This document shows, piece by piece, positions 54,699 through 63,842 of a stretch of DNA of 64,000 nucleotides. The notes below the pieces were generated by a model. The model saw only the letters and a program-made list of their open reading frames with translations, was not told where the DNA came from and ran no database searches. The stretch's first letter is position 1, and every line of letters starts with the position of its first letter. Both the position numbers and the translations under genes were made by a program. Origin of the DNA: an uncultured Pelagibacteraceae bacterium (lineage in GTDB: Bacteria; Pseudomonadota; Alphaproteobacteria; Pelagibacterales; Pelagibacteraceae); contig CACNIF010000001.1 of assembly GCA_902620465.1 (NCBI GenBank), positions 305,696 through 369,695 on the forward strand, given 5' to 3'.

Positions 54699-55163
54699 AT
54701 GTCTTTAAAACAAACAATTGAAACTGAATACAAAAACGCTTTAAAATCTAAAGATAAAACAAAAATATCAACTTATAGGTTAATTTTATCATCAATCAAA
54801 GATTTAGATATTGAAAATAGATCAGGTCCCAACAAGAAAGAGACAGACGATGAAGATATTAAAAAGCTATTTAAAAAAATGGTTAAGCAAAGAAGCGAAT
54901 CAATTGAAATCTACAAAAAAAATAATCGAACTGATTTACTTGAGGTTGAGCAAAATGAGTATGACATTATATCAAGTTTTTTACCTAAGGTTTTAGGTGA
55001 TGAAGAAACAAAAAAAATATGTGAGGAGATTATAACAAAATTAGGCGCTTCTTCACTAAAAGATATGGGCAAAGTTATGGGTGAACTAAAAAAAGAATAT
55101 TCCGATAAAATTGATTTTGCTAAAGCGGGATCTCTTATTAAAGAACTCTTGAATAATTCATGA
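54699..55163 (+). CDS. yqeY: GatB/YqeY-domain protein
   Basis: 154 aa. SLKQTIETEYKNALKSKDKTKISTYRLILSSIKDLDIENRS and IKKLFKKMVKQRSESIEIYKKNNRTDLLEVEQNEYDIISSFLPKVL are the YqeY pattern, with the C-terminal helical part (SLKDMGKVMGELKKEY) resembling the tRNA-binding tail of GatB. A role in amidotransferase-like tRNA handling is assumed for the family but unproven. It overlaps dnaG by an ATGA junction; yqeY-dnaG-rpoD is a common proteobacterial order. Confidence 0.9.
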   Translation: MSLKQTIETEYKNALKSKDKTKISTYRLILSSIKDLDIENRSGPNKKETDDEDIKKLFKKMVKQRSESIEIYKKNNRTDLLEVEQNEYDIISSFLPKVLGDEETKKICEEIITKLGASSLKDMGKVMGELKKEYSDKIDFAKAGSLIKELLNNS

Positions 55164-56938
55164 TGAAATATCCAAAAGAGTATCTCGATGAAATAAAAAC
55201 TAGATTAAAAGTTTCATCAGTCGTATCTAAATTTGTGAGTTTAAAAAAAAGAGGAAAAGAATTTGTAGGTCTTTCACCTTTTAAAAATGAAAAAACACCT
55301 TCATTCACAGTTAACGATGAAAAAGAATTTTACCATTGTTTTGCTACGTCTGAACATGGAAACATTTTTGATTTTGTTATGAAAACACAAAATCTTAGAT
55401 TTGGTGAAGCTGTAAAGTATCTTGCAAATTTGGCTGGTATGCAACCTTATATGTTTACGAAACAAGATGAGGAGAGAGAAAAAAAATGGAAAGAGTATTG
55501 TTTAATTTTTGATCAATACGTCGAATTTTATCATGACGAGTTAATTAAAAATGAAACACATAACAATGCGAGAAATTATTTAAAAGATAGAAATATAAGC
55601 AAAGATCAAGTTAAAAAATTTAAAATAGGATATATCGAGAAAAATCCAAATTTTTTTGAAAAAATAAGAAGTAATTTCAGTGAAGAAGCTTTAATTGGAA
55701 CTGGATTATTTTATTTCGATGAAAAAAAGAAAATTCACGTAGAGAGATTCAAGGGCCGTATAATTTTTCCAATAAATAATATTTCTGGTAAATCAATTGC
55801 ACTTGGTGGAAGAATAATTGAAAAAAGTGATTACCTTGCCAAATATATTAATTCTCCTGAAACATCTTTTTTTAAAAAAGGTTCAAATTTATATAACTTA
55901 GATCAGGCTAGAAAATTGTCTAATAAGTTAAATCATATCTTTCTTGTTGAGGGTTATATGGATGTTGTTGGATTAGCAAAAAATAATATAGAAAATGTGG
56001 TTGCTAACTTGGGAACTTCACTTACCGACAAACAAATTTTAACATTAAATCAATTTTTCGATGATATTATAATTTGCTTCGATGGGGATGAGAGTGGTTA
56101 TAAAGCGGCTTTAAGAGCCGCAGAAAATTCTATTGTTTATTTAAAACCAGAAAAACAAATTTCATTTTTATTTTTACCTGACAAAGAGGATCCTGATAGT
56201 TTTGTGAATAAAAACGGCAAAGACTATTTTTTAAATTTTGTAAAAGAAAGTAAAATATCGATACACCAGTTTATTTTTGCACACTATAAAAAACATACTC
56301 AAAATAATCCATCATCTTTGGCAATTTTCGATAAAAAACTTAGGTCGATAGCAAACACTATTAAGGATGAATATATTAAAAAATACGTCTTAGAGTATTT
56401 TTTGGAAAAAATTTCCGAGCTAGCACCACATACTAATTTAAGTAAAAAATTCAATTATGTTAAAAAAGTTAAATCTCTAGAAACGACAAAAAAATACTTT
56501 AATGAAAGTAAATCGTTATCAGCAATAGAGCTTAAAGAATTTTCATTGCTTTATCTTATAATGAATAATTTGGAATTAATGAGGGAAAATCCTCATTTAA
56601 TTGAAAATGTAAGTTTATTTACCGAAGTTAATGAGCAAATTTTTTCAAAAATTTTATCAAAACTTAAACTTGATGGAGAACTCACTATTAAAGATTTAGA
56701 AATTGATAAACAACTAATTGAAAAAATTGATAAGTTTGCTCCAATTAAATATATCCTGGGTAAAAAGAATAAAAATGAACATGAGATAATTGGATTATTA
56801 GATGACATTAAAAGAGATCTGAATAGTTATAATCTTGAACTTAGAATCCAGGAGTTAGAATCGAAGTTTTCTAAAGATCTTAGTGAGACAACATTTAATG
56901 AGCTAAAAGAACTCAAAAAAAAGCAAAATATCAATTAA
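55160..56938 (+). CDS. dnaG: DNA primase DnaG
   Basis: 592 aa. The N-terminal zinc-domain region is present but reads GLSPFKNEKTPSF and FYHCFATSEHG, so only one of the four usual zinc ligands (CPFH, CFGC) remains. The core follows with FKGRIIFPINNISGKSIALGGRII, EGYMDVVGLAKNNIENVVANLGTSLT (TOPRIM Glu) and ICFDGDESGYKAALRAAE (DxD). The C-terminal helicase-binding domain (about 440-592) is divergent. It makes RNA primers at the replication fork. Loss of zinc Cys is something I recall in several alphaproteobacterial primases, so it need not mean inactivity. rpoD follows. Confidence 0.94.
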   Translation: MMKYPKEYLDEIKTRLKVSSVVSKFVSLKKRGKEFVGLSPFKNEKTPSFTVNDEKEFYHCFATSEHGNIFDFVMKTQNLRFGEAVKYLANLAGMQPYMFTKQDEEREKKWKEYCLIFDQYVEFYHDELIKNETHNNARNYLKDRNISKDQVKKFKIGYIEKNPNFFEKIRSNFSEEALIGTGLFYFDEKKKIHVERFKGRIIFPINNISGKSIALGGRIIEKSDYLAKYINSPETSFFKKGSNLYNLDQARKLSNKLNHIFLVEGYMDVVGLAKNNIENVVANLGTSLTDKQILTLNQFFDDIIICFDGDESGYKAALRAAENSIVYLKPEKQISFLFLPDKEDPDSFVNKNGKDYFLNFVKESKISIHQFIFAHYKKHTQNNPSSLAIFDKKLRSIANTIKDEYIKKYVLEYFLEKISELAPHTNLSKKFNYVKKVKSLETTKKYFNESKSLSAIELKEFSLLYLIMNNLELMRENPHLIENVSLFTEVNEQIFSKILSKLKLDGELTIKDLEIDKQLIEKIDKFAPIKYILGKKNKNEHEIIGLLDDIKRDLNSYNLELRIQELESKFSKDLSETTFNELKELKKKQNIN

Positions 56939-57004
56939 TTTATATTATTTATTAATGGATTTTTATAAATTTGACATTATATAAGACTCTTTAAAATTAT
57001 TGCT

Positions 57005-58828
57005 GTGGAAAGAATTATTACAAAATCGTTTGCAAGACTAATGGGTCGTGGAACCCATAGAGGATTTATTACTTACGAAGAACTAAGCAAATCCTTAGGT
57101 AAGAGGAATTTGTCTAATGAAAATCTTGCCCAAGCATTCATACATATCCTTGATGAAAAAGTTACTTTAGTAGAAAAAAAATCAGACTTTAAAGTTCTTA
57201 GAAAAAAGGACAGTTCCTCTAAAGAAGAAGGTAAAACTATCGAGAAAAGTGATGATCCTATTAGGATGTATCTTAGAGAAATGGGTGGTGTTGAGTTATT
57301 ATCTAGAGAAGGTGAAATAGCTATTGCTAAAAGAATCGAAGCTGGAAAAGATGTAATGTTAATAGCATTGTCTCAAAGCCCTATAACAGCTCAACAATTT
57401 TTTGAATGGAATGGAAAACTTCAAAAAGATGAAATTTTAGTTCGTGAGATTATTGATATTGATACAAATTATATGGAAGATGAAACAACTGGACCTAGTG
57501 CAAAACAAAAAAATTCTGGAGAATTAGAAAAAGAAGAAGGTGCTAGTGAGGAAGACGAGGATTTTAATCCCACACTTGCTGCAATGGAAAGTGAGATTAA
57601 ACCTAAGGTATTAAAAACAGTTAATTTATTAACTAAAGAATATAATAAACTTATCAAATACCAAAAAGAAAAATTAGACTGTGTGTTAAATTCAAAGACT
57701 TTTTCTCCTGCAAAAGAAAAAGGTCATGATAAAATTGTTAATGACATCTTAGAGAATATTAAATCTCTCCAATTGTCACCATCTGTTTTAGAAGAATTAG
57801 TTCAAAAACATTATGTAGAGAACAAAAAGATTGTTTCTCTAGAGGGAAATTTAATGAGGCTAGCTATAGATCAAAAGATTCCTCGAAATGAATTTATCAA
57901 GTTTTATATTGGTAATGAAATTAACCCTAATTTAAAAAAGTTTTTAGATACAAACTCTTTATGGAAGCAATTTTTCTCAAAAAATAAAGATGAATTCAAG
58001 AATATTAGAGATAGATTAGTTGAAATAAGTCATAAATTAGGGATGTCGGTAACTGACTATAAAAAGTTAGTTAGTAGAGTACAAAAAGGAGAAAAAGAAT
58101 CTAGAATTGCGAAAAAAGAAATGGTTGAAGCAAATTTGAGACTAGTTATCTCGATTGCCAAGAAATATACAAACAGAGGTTTACAATTTTTGGACTTAAT
58201 TCAAGAGGGAAATATAGGTTTAATGAAAGCAGTCGACAAATTTGAGTACAGAAGAGGTTATAAATTTTCTACTTATGCTACATGGTGGATACGACAAGCA
58301 ATAACAAGATCCATTGCTGATCAAGCAAGGACAATTAGAATTCCAGTCCACATGATAGAGACTATAAATAAGATTGTAAGAACTCAAAGATTAATTCTCA
58401 GTGAATTTGGAAGAGAAGCAACTCCAGAGGAACTGGCAAAAAAATTAAGAATGCCACTAGATAAAGTGAGAAAGGTTTTAAAAATTTCTAAAGAACCAGT
58501 ATCTTTAGAAAAACCAGTTGGTGATGAAGAAGATAGTAGTCTAGGAGATTTTATAGAAGATACGAAAGCCCTCGCACCTCTAGAACAAGCAATTAAATCT
58601 AATTTAGGAGAAGCAACGACAAAAATATTATCAACTCTTACACCTAGAGAGGAGAGAGTATTAAGAATGAGATTTGGGGTTGGTATGAATACAGATCATA
58701 CTCTAGAGGAAGTTGGTTTACAGTTCTCTGTCACACGTGAACGTATAAGACAAATTGAGGCGAAAGCTCTGAGGAAATTAAAACATCCAAGTAGATCGAA
58801 ACAGTTAAAGAGTTTCTTAGAAAGTTAA
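57005..58828 (+). CDS. rpoD: RNA polymerase primary sigma factor (sigma-70)
   Basis: 607 aa from GTG 57005. Region 1.1 ([28 protein letters not shown]), region 1.2 ([33 protein letters not shown]), a large non-conserved region, then regions 2-4: [74 protein letters not shown], and [37 protein letters not shown] (56971) with TAAAAT 15 bp later sits just before the start codon, so translation may begin with a very short leader if that promoter is used. Two tRNA genes follow. Confidence 0.96.
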   Translation: MERIITKSFARLMGRGTHRGFITYEELSKSLGKRNLSNENLAQAFIHILDEKVTLVEKKSDFKVLRKKDSSSKEEGKTIEKSDDPIRMYLREMGGVELLSREGEIAIAKRIEAGKDVMLIALSQSPITAQQFFEWNGKLQKDEILVREIIDIDTNYMEDETTGPSAKQKNSGELEKEEGASEEDEDFNPTLAAMESEIKPKVLKTVNLLTKEYNKLIKYQKEKLDCVLNSKTFSPAKEKGHDKIVNDILENIKSLQLSPSVLEELVQKHYVENKKIVSLEGNLMRLAIDQKIPRNEFIKFYIGNEINPNLKKFLDTNSLWKQFFSKNKDEFKNIRDRLVEISHKLGMSVTDYKKLVSRVQKGEKESRIAKKEMVEANLRLVISIAKKYTNRGLQFLDLIQEGNIGLMKAVDKFEYRRGYKFSTYATWWIRQAITRSIADQARTIRIPVHMIETINKIVRTQRLILSEFGREATPEELAKKLRMPLDKVRKVLKISKEPVSLEKPVGDEEDSSLGDFIEDTKALAPLEQAIKSNLGEATTKILSTLTPREERVLRMRFGVGMNTDHTLEEVGLQFSVTRERIRQIEAKALRKLKHPSRSKQLKSFLES

Positions 58829-58839
58829 GTTTTATATTT

Positions 58840-58914
58840 GGGCCGTTAGCTCAATAGTAGAGTACTGCATTGACATTGCAGGGGTAGTTGGAGCGTAACC
58901 AACACGGCCCACCA
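58840..58914 (+). tRNA. tRNA-Val(GAC) with non-canonical D- and T-loops
   Basis: GGGCCGT pairs fully with ACGGCCC, followed by A and an encoded CCA. The D-stem GCTC/GAGT, anticodon stem CTGCA/TGCAG with loop TTGACAT (anticodon GAC) and T-stem GTTGG/CCAAC all form. The D-loop AATAGTA lacks GG, and the 7-base T-loop AGCGTAA lacks the TTCRA consensus, so the usual elbow contacts cannot form. Four intact stems argue that it is transcribed and folded; a pseudo-tRNA is the alternative. It starts 12 bp after rpoD. Confidence 0.75.
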
Positions 58915-58988
58915 TTTAAAATTTCAATAGTAAAAAGATCTATTCTTGTTTAATATATCAATTTATTATAATAAGTTATTTTATGAAA

Positions 58989-59065
58989 GGGCCTGTAGCT
59001 CAGTTGGTTAGAGCAGTACACTCATAATGTATTGGTCCCAGGTTCGAGTCCTGGCGGGCCCACCA
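58989..59065 (+). tRNA. tRNA with CAT anticodon (elongator Met or lysidine-type Ile2)
   Basis: Acceptor GGGCCTG/CGGGCCC (one G-T pair), canonical D-arm TAGCTCAGTTGGTTAGAGCA, anticodon arm GTACA-CTCATAA-TGTAT with CAT, T-arm CCAGG-TTCGAGT-CCTGG, discriminator A and encoded CCA. It is not an initiator tRNA: the first base pair is a normal G-C and the anticodon stem lacks three G-C pairs. Elongator Met and TilS-modified Ile2 cannot be separated by eye. Confidence 0.93.
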
Positions 59066-59079
59066 TATATACAATTTAA

Positions 59080-59664
59080 TTATTTTAAAGAAAATTCTTT
59101 TAATGTTTTAAATAAGAAGTCGATATTACCATCATTGGAGTTTAATATTGATGCAAACTCCTCCTTTTGTGTTCTCGCTAAACTTAAGCCCTCTATTATT
59201 AAGTCTCTTATTAGCGGGTTATCTTGATTTTTTGTATAAATTCTCCAGTCAATTTTTACCTCAGGTCTTTCAGAAGTTCCTTTTAAAACACTATTAACAA
59301 TAGTGTAATTTTCACCTAAAACCTTTTTTGACAAAACATCAATTTCTGGATTTGTATATTCTGATAACCTACTAGAAAAACTTTTTAAAAAATAATCTTC
59401 GAATAATTGTAAATACTTAATTTTTTCTTCTTCACTCAAGTTTTTTCTGGCTGATCCTAGAGAATAAAAACCCACACCCTGAATGTCAACAGTTTCTTTT
59501 GCAATTACCTTCAACTTATTGATTTTTTCTTCTTGTGAAATATTTTTAGCTAATATTTCTGATGCTCTGTTAACTGTTGATTGAACGAATACATCAGGCT
59601 CAACAGAAAAAACATGAATAAAGTTAAAATTTAATAATATTAATATAAAAAAAATTTTTTTCAT
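59080..59664 (-). CDS. mlaC: Phospholipid-transport periplasmic protein MlaC
   Basis: 194 aa with signal peptide (KKIFFILILLNFNFIHVFS). The Ttg2D/MlaC pattern is clear: QSTVNRASEILAKNISQEEKINKLKVIAKETVDIQGVGFYSLGSARKNLSEEEKIKYLQLFEDYFLKSFSSRLSEYTN, then VLKGTSERPEVKIDWRIYTKNQDNPLIRDLIIEGLSLARTQKEEFASIL. It shuttles phospholipids between MlaA at the outer membrane and the MlaFEDB transporter, which is not in the window. It follows mlaA after 23 bp. It ends 14 bp from the tRNA gene, in convergent orientation. Confidence 0.93.
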   Translation of the reverse strand: MKKIFFILILLNFNFIHVFSVEPDVFVQSTVNRASEILAKNISQEEKINKLKVIAKETVDIQGVGFYSLGSARKNLSEEEKIKYLQLFEDYFLKSFSSRLSEYTNPEIDVLSKKVLGENYTIVNSVLKGTSERPEVKIDWRIYTKNQDNPLIRDLIIEGLSLARTQKEEFASILNSNDGNIDFLFKTLKEFSLK

Positions 59665-59687
59665 TTCTTTGTTGTACAGATAAAGAC

Positions 59688-60482
59688 TTAATTATTGTCT
59701 ATTTCTTCCCAATCTTCCTCATTTTTGTAGAAAATTTCAATATTTCCTTTTCTTAAATTGCTAATTTTGTTTTCTCTGTCTTGCAAATATAAACTTTTTA
59801 CCGATGCATAAAAGTCTATAGAATTTATTTCTAGATTGTCAAATGACTCAATATTATTTGATCTAAAATCGATACCCTCTACAGCCTTTGTTGCCATATA
59901 AAAACCCTCACTTAAATACTCGTTATTTCCGTGCATTGAAGCGTTATAGTAAGGATCACCTCCTAACACATTCATAAAGGAACCAGTTGTATCTCGTAAA
60001 GTCGAAGGTCCCAAAACAGGTAAAACTACGTAACAGCCTGGTCCAACTCCCCATGCACCTAAAGTTTGACCATAATCCTCCCTTTCGTATTTTGGAAAAC
60101 CCATTTGATTCGCAACATCAATAGTACCTAATATTCCAATAGTTGAGTTGACTACAAGCCTAGCCGTATTAATTATTGCTAGTTTAATATCACCCTGCAA
60201 AACATTATTCGGAATTGTAACTAAACTTGATAAATTTGTAACAAAATTATGAGTACCTTTTTGAACAGGATCTGGTAATTTTCTGTAACTTTCAGCAAGA
60301 GGTTTTATTATAGTTTTATCCAGACTTTGATTAAATGCAAAAGTTGCTCTATTTAAATTTTTGAAACAATCTTTAACTTTTTTTGGTTCTTTTTCTAACT
60401 TTAATTCACCATCAGAACCTGCGTTTGCATTCATTGTTAATAAAAAAATTGAAATTAAAATTATTGATAATTTTTTTAACAT
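59688..60482 (-). CDS. mlaA: Outer-membrane lipid asymmetry protein MlaA (VacJ family)
   Basis: 264 aa. VacJ signature: LNRATFAFNQSLDKTIIKPLAESYRKLPDPVQKGTHNFVTNLSSLVTIPNNVLQGDIKLAIINTARLVVNSTIGILGTIDVANQMGFPKYEREDYGQTLGAWGVGPGCYVVLPVLGPSTLRDTTGSF. The signal peptide (MNANA) lacks a lipobox Cys, unlike E. coli MlaA, which is a lipoprotein. It removes mislocalised phospholipids from the outer leaflet and hands them to MlaC encoded next. Confidence 0.94.
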   Translation of the reverse strand: MLKKLSIILISIFLLTMNANAGSDGELKLEKEPKKVKDCFKNLNRATFAFNQSLDKTIIKPLAESYRKLPDPVQKGTHNFVTNLSSLVTIPNNVLQGDIKLAIINTARLVVNSTIGILGTIDVANQMGFPKYEREDYGQTLGAWGVGPGCYVVLPVLGPSTLRDTTGSFMNVLGGDPYYNASMHGNNEYLSEGFYMATKAVEGIDFRSNNIESFDNLEINSIDFYASVKSLYLQDRENKISNLRKGNIEIFYKNEEDWEEIDNN

Positions 60483-60589
60483 ACGAACTTATCTTATATA
60501 TTATTCTTAATTATGTAAATTAACATTTAATAATAAAAAATGTCCATAAAATGTTTATAAATAGCCTAAAATTGTATTAATATTTAAGC

Positions 60590-61318
60590 ATGAATAAAAT
60601 TTATGATTATTCACCGAATTTTAGCTTGCCAAAAAGGCAAAAAAAAAGAATAAAATTTATCATCATTCATTACACAGGCATGAAAAAAGAAATAGATTCT
60701 ATAAAGAGACTGCAGAATCCCAGGTCTAAAGTTAGTTCGCATTATTTAATAAAAAAAAATGGTAAAATATTAATTCTAGTTCCTGATCTTTACGAAGCTT
60801 GGCATGCTGGTTTATCAAAATGGAAAAATCATGAAAATTTAAATAAAAACTCAATTGGTATCGAAATTACTAATCCAGGTCACCAATATGGTTACAAAAA
60901 TTTTTCTAGGTTACAAATTTTTTCTCTAGAAAAACTTTTAATATCTTTAATTAAAAAATTCAGAATTAAAAAAAAATATATTCTTGGTCATTCAGATATA
61001 TCTCCCGATCGAAAAAAAGATCCAGGTGAAAAATTTCCTTGGGCAAAGCTGGCTAAAAATGGGTTGACCTGGTATCATAATTTAGATTTAAAAAAAATTA
61101 AAAAATTTAGAAAAGTTAAACTTTCATCTAAAATTGAGGAAAATATTTTTCTTAAAAATCTTTATAAAATTGGATATAAAAAGATTGAAGGTTTAAAAAT
61201 GAGTAAAAATATAGAATATCTTACAAAGGCTTTCCAAAGAAGATTTAGACAGGATTTAGTTGATGGTAAAATAGACCGAGAGTGTTTAATAATAAGTAAA
61301 AACCTTGTCTCTAATTAA
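60590..61318 (+). CDS. N-acetylmuramoyl-L-alanine amidase, AmpD/AmiD type
   Basis: 242 aa. The amidase_2 zinc site can be read as His in IIIHYTGMK, and His and Asp in ILGHSDISPDRKKDPGEKFPW. NSIGIEITNPGHQ contains the conserved Glu-bearing strand. No signal peptide, so cytoplasmic recycling of anhydromuropeptides (AmpD-like) is more likely than an exported enzyme. The C-terminal 60 residues (YKKIEGLKMSKNIEYLTKAFQRRFRQDLVDGKIDRECL) form a peptidoglycan-binding-1-like helical domain, as in AmiD. rnpB follows 45 bp downstream. Confidence 0.9.
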   Translation: MNKIYDYSPNFSLPKRQKKRIKFIIIHYTGMKKEIDSIKRLQNPRSKVSSHYLIKKNGKILILVPDLYEAWHAGLSKWKNHENLNKNSIGIEITNPGHQYGYKNFSRLQIFSLEKLLISLIKKFRIKKKYILGHSDISPDRKKDPGEKFPWAKLAKNGLTWYHNLDLKKIKKFRKVKLSSKIEENIFLKNLYKIGYKKIEGLKMSKNIEYLTKAFQRRFRQDLVDGKIDRECLIISKNLVSN

Positions 61319-61363
61319 AAAGATTAAACTTGAAATTTTTTGATTTAATTATAGATTATCTTT

Positions 61364-61716
61364 GCCAGATGAACGATTTATCGCTTTAATTTTTTAAAGA
61401 GGAAAGTCCGGACTCTACAAGAATACAGTGCCAGGTAATTCCTGGCAGGGGCAACCCTAGGGATAGTGCCACAGAAAATAAACCGCCATAACATGGCAAG
61501 GGTGAAAAGGTGTGGTAAGAGCACACCGGTTCTATTGGTAACAATGAACGCTGGAAAACCCCACTGGGAGCAAAACTAAGTAGAGATGACAATGTTGAAA
61601 AACTAAAAGCAATTCTTGGCTAGTCATCAGGGTTAGTTGCTTGAGCTCAAAAGTGATTTTGAGCCTAGATAAATGATAAATTTAAATGACAGAACCCGGC
61701 TTACAGTTCATCTGGC
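61364..61716 (+). ncRNA. rnpB: RNase P RNA (class A)
   Basis: The 5' end GCCAGATGAAC is an exact complement of the 3' end GTTCATCTGGC (11-bp P1). Conserved blocks in order: GAGGAAAGTCCGGACTC (CR I), ACAGAAAATAAACCGCC (CR II/III), AGGGTGAAAAGGTGTGGTAAGAGCACACCG (P10-P12 region), AACCCCACTGGGAGCAA (CR III/IV), and AGATAAATGAT with ACAGAACCCGGCTTAC (CR V). About 353 nt. Catalytic RNA for 5' maturation of tRNAs. The ORFs called across it are spurious. Confidence 0.96.
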
Positions 61717-61825
61717 TTATCCAAAATAATTAAATTCAATATAAATGTTCACGTTTTGATTCATTTTTGATCAAATTTTTTACATTCATTCTACATTAAC
61801 CTAAGTGTTGACTCCTTTAATAAAA

Positions 61826-61850
61826 ACCCATAATATCCCATAAATTCCCA
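61826..61850 (+). promoter_or_regulatory. MraZ operator: three CCCA repeats at 10-bp spacing
   Basis: ACCCATAATATCCCATAAATTCCCA has CCCA at 61827, 61837 and 61847, i.e. three TGGG boxes exactly 10 bp apart on the other strand. Known MraZ binding sites are three TGGGN direct repeats with 5-bp spacers in front of mraZ, the same geometry. It lies 31 bp before the mraZ ATG, so autoregulation of the division operon is expected. Confidence 0.8.
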
Positions 61851-61880
61851 AAATAAAGGGAACAAAGAATTTTATGGCTT

Positions 61881-62336
61881 ATGTTTTTATCGACGTACGA
61901 AAACAAACTAGACAAAAAAGGAAGGGTGTCCGTGCCTGCAAGTTTTAGATCATATTTATCTAATCTTGGTTATAACGGTATAATTTGTTATCCTTCTTTC
62001 AATAATCAATCAATAGAAGCATGGCCTCAAGACAGAATAGAAAAAATTTCTAATACAATAGATACTCTTAGTCCATTTGAGGAAAAAAGAGATTTTTTCG
62101 CAACATCAATTTTATCTGAGAGCACAAATTTACAATTTGATAGTGAAGGTAGAATTTCACTAACCTCAAAATTACTAAAACATGCAAAAATAAAAAACAG
62201 TATGATTTTTGTTGGCCAAGGTAAAACATTCCAAATTTGGGAACCAATGGCATTCGAAAGATTTAAAACTAACGCTAGAAAAAAAGCAAATTTACATAGA
62301 GCTAGTCTTAAATGGGAGAGTCAACTTAACAAATAA
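61881..62336 (+). CDS. mraZ: Transcriptional regulator MraZ
   Basis: 151 aa with two SpoVT-AbrB-like halves: MFLSTYENKLDKKGRVSVPASFRSYL at the N-terminus and NLQFDSEGRISLTSKLLKHAKIKNSMIFVGQGKTFQIWEPMAFERF in the second half, each with the DxxGR motif (DKKGR, DSEGR). It represses the cell-division and wall operon. An operator with the expected geometry precedes it. ftsZ, not rsmH, follows after 12 bp. Confidence 0.96.
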   Translation: MFLSTYENKLDKKGRVSVPASFRSYLSNLGYNGIICYPSFNNQSIEAWPQDRIEKISNTIDTLSPFEEKRDFFATSILSESTNLQFDSEGRISLTSKLLKHAKIKNSMIFVGQGKTFQIWEPMAFERFKTNARKKANLHRASLKWESQLNK

Positions 62337-62348
62337 CGGGGGATAGAA

Positions 62349-63824
62349 ATGACAATTAATTTTAAGGTACCAGAAATTAAAGAATTACAGCCAAGACTTT
62401 TAGTAATGGGAATTGGTGGAGCAGGTGGAAATGCAATTAATGAGATGATTGATAATGGAATGCAAGGAGTTGAGTTTATTGCAGTAAATACTGATGCGCA
62501 GGATTTAAAGCACAGCAAAGCAAAATCAAAAATTCAAATTGGCTTAAATTTAACTAAAGGTTTAGGTGCAGGTGCAAAACTTGATATAGGTCAAGCAGCT
62601 GCTGATGAATCTTTAAATGATATTGTCAATATCTTACAGGGTGCTAACATGGTATTTATTGCAGCTGGAATGGGTGGTGGAACCGGTACAGGTGCTGCTC
62701 ATGTAATTGCTAGAGCTGCTAAAGAACTTAATATTTTAACTGTTGGTGTAGTCACTTTACCTTTTTTATATGAGGGACCATCAAGAATGAGAAGAGCTCA
62801 ACAAGGATTAGAGGAACTAAGAAGACACGTAGATACAATTATAGTTATCCCAAATCAAAATTTATTTAAGATTGCTAATGAACAAACTACTTTTGAGCAG
62901 TCGTTTAACTTATCAAATAACGTCCTGATGCATGGAGTGCAGAGTATTACTGATTTAATGGTAAGACCTGGATTAATAAATCTTGATTTTGCTGATGTTG
63001 AGTCTGTAATGGCCTCGATGGGTAAAGCGATGATGGGTACAGGCGAGGCTGAGGGTGAAGGTAGAGCAATGAAGGCAGCTGAGATGGCAATTAGTAACCC
63101 ATTAATCGATGATTATACCTTAAAAGGTGCCAAAGGATTATTAGTAAACATTACTGGGGGAAAGGATCTTAAGCTTTTTGAAGTTGATGAGGCAGTCAAT
63201 AAAGTTAGAGCAGAAGTAGATCCTGAGGCCGAATTAATTATTGGTGCCATCACAGATCCTGAACTTGACGGAAAAATGAGAGTTTCAATTGTTGCAACTT
63301 CTTTGGACGGTCAACAACCAGAAACTAAATCAGTAATTAATATGGTACATAGAATACAAAATAGAAATCCGGGTTATTCTGACTTTGTGGCCAATGGTAT
63401 GACACAATCTTTTCAATTTAGTGGAAACAACTCAAATCCGGTTTCCCATGGCGCGAACGCTCTCAAGCTTGAGAACGAGATTGTAACTAATAATTTACAA
63501 AGTCAAACAAACAATCAATCAGTAAGTGATGTGAATAATCAATATCATGAAGAGCTTTTGAAAAATCAGGAAATTGAGAAAATTGATAGTTTAAGTTCTG
63601 ACTATAATGAGATGCCTTTTTCACAAGAAACCTCTGAGCCTTTAGAAAAAATAGAAGAAGACCAGAATGATTTGAGAGAATTTGGCGTAGACACTAACGA
63701 ACCAGACTTATTTAGTTCTGAAAACGATAATTTAGATTCGAATGACCTCCTAAATTCTTCAGAAGATGAAAAAGAAGAGGATGATCTTGAAATTCCCGCA
63801 TTTTTAAGAAGGCAAAAAAATTAA
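62349..63824 (+). CDS. ftsZ: Cell division tubulin FtsZ
   Basis: 491 aa. GTP-binding features: [34 protein letters not shown], tubulin signature [14 protein letters not shown]7 loop with [24 protein letters not shown] (LINLDFADV). A 140-residue acidic, Asn/Ser-rich linker follows the globular core, ending in the conserved tail [12 protein letters not shown], which binds FtsA/ZipA-type partners. It forms the Z ring. It sits directly between mraZ and rsmH, away from the usual place at the end of the division cluster. Confidence 0.97.
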   Translation: MTINFKVPEIKELQPRLLVMGIGGAGGNAINEMIDNGMQGVEFIAVNTDAQDLKHSKAKSKIQIGLNLTKGLGAGAKLDIGQAAADESLNDIVNILQGANMVFIAAGMGGGTGTGAAHVIARAAKELNILTVGVVTLPFLYEGPSRMRRAQQGLEELRRHVDTIIVIPNQNLFKIANEQTTFEQSFNLSNNVLMHGVQSITDLMVRPGLINLDFADVESVMASMGKAMMGTGEAEGEGRAMKAAEMAISNPLIDDYTLKGAKGLLVNITGGKDLKLFEVDEAVNKVRAEVDPEAELIIGAITDPELDGKMRVSIVATSLDGQQPETKSVINMVHRIQNRNPGYSDFVANGMTQSFQFSGNNSNPVSHGANALKLENEIVTNNLQSQTNNQSVSDVNNQYHEELLKNQEIEKIDSLSSDYNEMPFSQETSEPLEKIEEDQNDLREFGVDTNEPDLFSSENDNLDSNDLLNSSEDEKEEDDLEIPAFLRRQKN

Positions 63825-63842
63825 TGTTCTTCGAGAAAATAA

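Noticed and set aside
59027-59227. 66-aa ORF spanning the CAT tRNA
   Set aside because: It overlaps the 3' half of a canonical tRNA and lies antisense to mlaC.
61386-61592. 68-aa minus-strand ORF
   Set aside because: It lies entirely inside rnpB.
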